The notes beneath the pieces were generated by a model that was not told the origin of the DNA, did no database searches, and saw only the letters and a program-made list of their open reading frames with translations. Of a stretch of 6,840 nt of DNA, positions 6,619 through 6,840 are shown piece by piece. The DNA lies in the NCBI GenBank assembly GCA_030838305.1, contig JAUTWY010000561.1:1-6840 (forward strand). Reading direction: 5' to 3'. This DNA comes from Acidobacteriaceae bacterium (GTDB lineage Bacteria > Acidobacteriota > Terriglobia > Terriglobales > Acidobacteriaceae). The translations under genes and the position numbers were made by a program. Position 1 is the stretch's first letter. Each line of letters opens with the position of its first letter.

Positions 6619-6637
6619 CTCCCCGTAGAGGGGAGGG
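6619..6637 (+). promoter_or_regulatory. Hairpin enclosing the transposase Shine-Dalgarno
   Basis: CTCCCC (6619-6624) and GGGGAG (6630-6635) are perfect complements around a five-base loop GTAGA; two T·G wobble pairs can extend the stem (6617-6618 with 6636-6637). The right arm is the purine-rich ribosome binding site (AGGGGAGGG, 6629-6637) just before the ATGs at 6639 and 6642. In mRNA this would hide the site and lower transposase translation, a known type of control in insertion sequences; its use here is inferred. Confidence 0.5.
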
Positions 6638-6641
6638 AATG

Positions 6642-6840
6642 ATGCCTTGGAAGGAGTGTTCGGTAATGGATGAAAGACTGCAGTTTGTGGCTCGCCGGCT
6701 AGCCGGCGAGGCGATGGCGAAACTTTGCAGGGAGTTTGGCATCTCCCGCAAGACCGGCTATAAGATTTTCGATCGTTATCAGGAATGCGGCATGCAGGGG
6801 CTCACGGACAGAAGCCGACGTCCGTATCGCTACGCCAACC
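6642..6840 (+). CDS. IS481-family transposase, N-terminal part
   Basis: An open plus-strand frame runs from the ATG at 6642 to the right edge (66 codons visible; an adjacent in-frame ATG at 6639 is possible). The protein begins MPWKECSVMDERLQFV, the characteristic start of many IS481-family transposases, and continues with a helix-turn-helix: MAKLCREFGISRKTGYKIFDRYQ, then GMQGLTDRSRRPYRYAN. This is the DNA-binding domain; the DDE catalytic core lies outside the window. The first ATG pair follows a purine-rich AGGGGAGGG; ATG 6642 is preferred because its spacing is more normal. It encodes the enzyme that cuts and joins the element ends. A perfect 20-bp palindrome lies within codons 17-23. Confidence 0.9.
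   Translation, partial: MPWKECSVMDERLQFVARRLAGEAMAKLCREFGISRKTGYKIFDRYQECGMQGLTDRSRRPYRYAN
6691..6710. repeat. Perfect 20-bp palindrome inside the transposase gene
   Basis: CTCGCCGGCTAGCCGGCGAG is identical to its own reverse complement. In mRNA it folds into an eight-pair GC-rich stem with a CTAG loop, about 50 bases after the start codon. It encodes part of ARRLAGE in the transposase. Confidence 0.75.

Larger units (their letters stand above)
6574..6840 (+). mobile_element. IS481-family insertion sequence, left end and first part
   Basis: The transposase start and the motif-rich sequence before it mark the left part of an insertion sequence that continues past the right edge. The left terminus is placed near 6574 because TGAGACATAGGTAACAC begins there and ACATAGGTGACAC recurs 25 bases later, ahead of the transposase leader; such ACATAGGT-type ends are typical of this IS group. 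The exact boundary, the target duplication and the right end cannot be determined from this window. Confidence 0.7.

Noticed and set aside
1..6840. CRISPR array, riboswitch, rRNA or tRNA genes
   Set aside because: No regularly spaced repeats, no conserved riboswitch core and no complete cloverleaf or rRNA sequence were seen on either strand.

Overview
The window looks like a chromosomal piece from an acidobacterium (Acidobacteriota, probably a Koribacter/Sulfotelmatobacter/Solibacter-type soil lineage). The main reason is the very large Oar-like receptor with an N-terminal carboxypeptidase-regulatory domain, a class these genomes carry in many copies and often place beside LacI-type regulators. 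The taxonomic call is inference; no marker gene is present.

Layout. (1) 1-3061, minus strand: the first 1020 residues of an Oar-like TonB-dependent outer-membrane receptor; its C-terminus lies beyond the left edge. (2) 3062-3335: a divergent intergenic region with a promoter for the receptor, a promoter for the regulator, and an operator-like palindrome just downstream of the receptor -10 box. (3) 3336-4379, plus strand: a complete LacI/GalR-family regulator whose start codon is overlapped by a second, nearly identical operator-like palindrome. (4) 4380-4808: about 430 bases with no gene I can support. (5) 4809-6264, minus strand: a probable two-gene unit, a HEPN-like protein followed 42 bases later by a DUF2971-family gene with one frameshift. 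(6) 6265-6573: a gap with at most a doubtful 25-codon ORF. (7) About 6574 to the right edge, plus strand: the left end and first part of an IS481-family insertion sequence.

How the parts may work together. The receptor and the LacI-type protein form a plausible self-contained uptake and regulation pair. Two 14-bp palindromes that differ at one base sit 240 bp apart, one over the presumed transcription start of the receptor and one over the regulator start codon. This suggests that the regulator represses both genes, possibly through a DNA loop, until a sugar-like ligand is present. The ligand cannot be read from the sequence.

The right half looks like accessory DNA: a HEPN protein with an R-x4-H ribonuclease-type motif, a damaged DUF2971 gene and an IS element. 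This is compatible with the remains of a defence or toxin-type locus, but the function is not shown. The IS transposase leader contains a hairpin that would hide the ribosome binding site, and a perfect 20-bp palindrome lies early in the transposase coding region.
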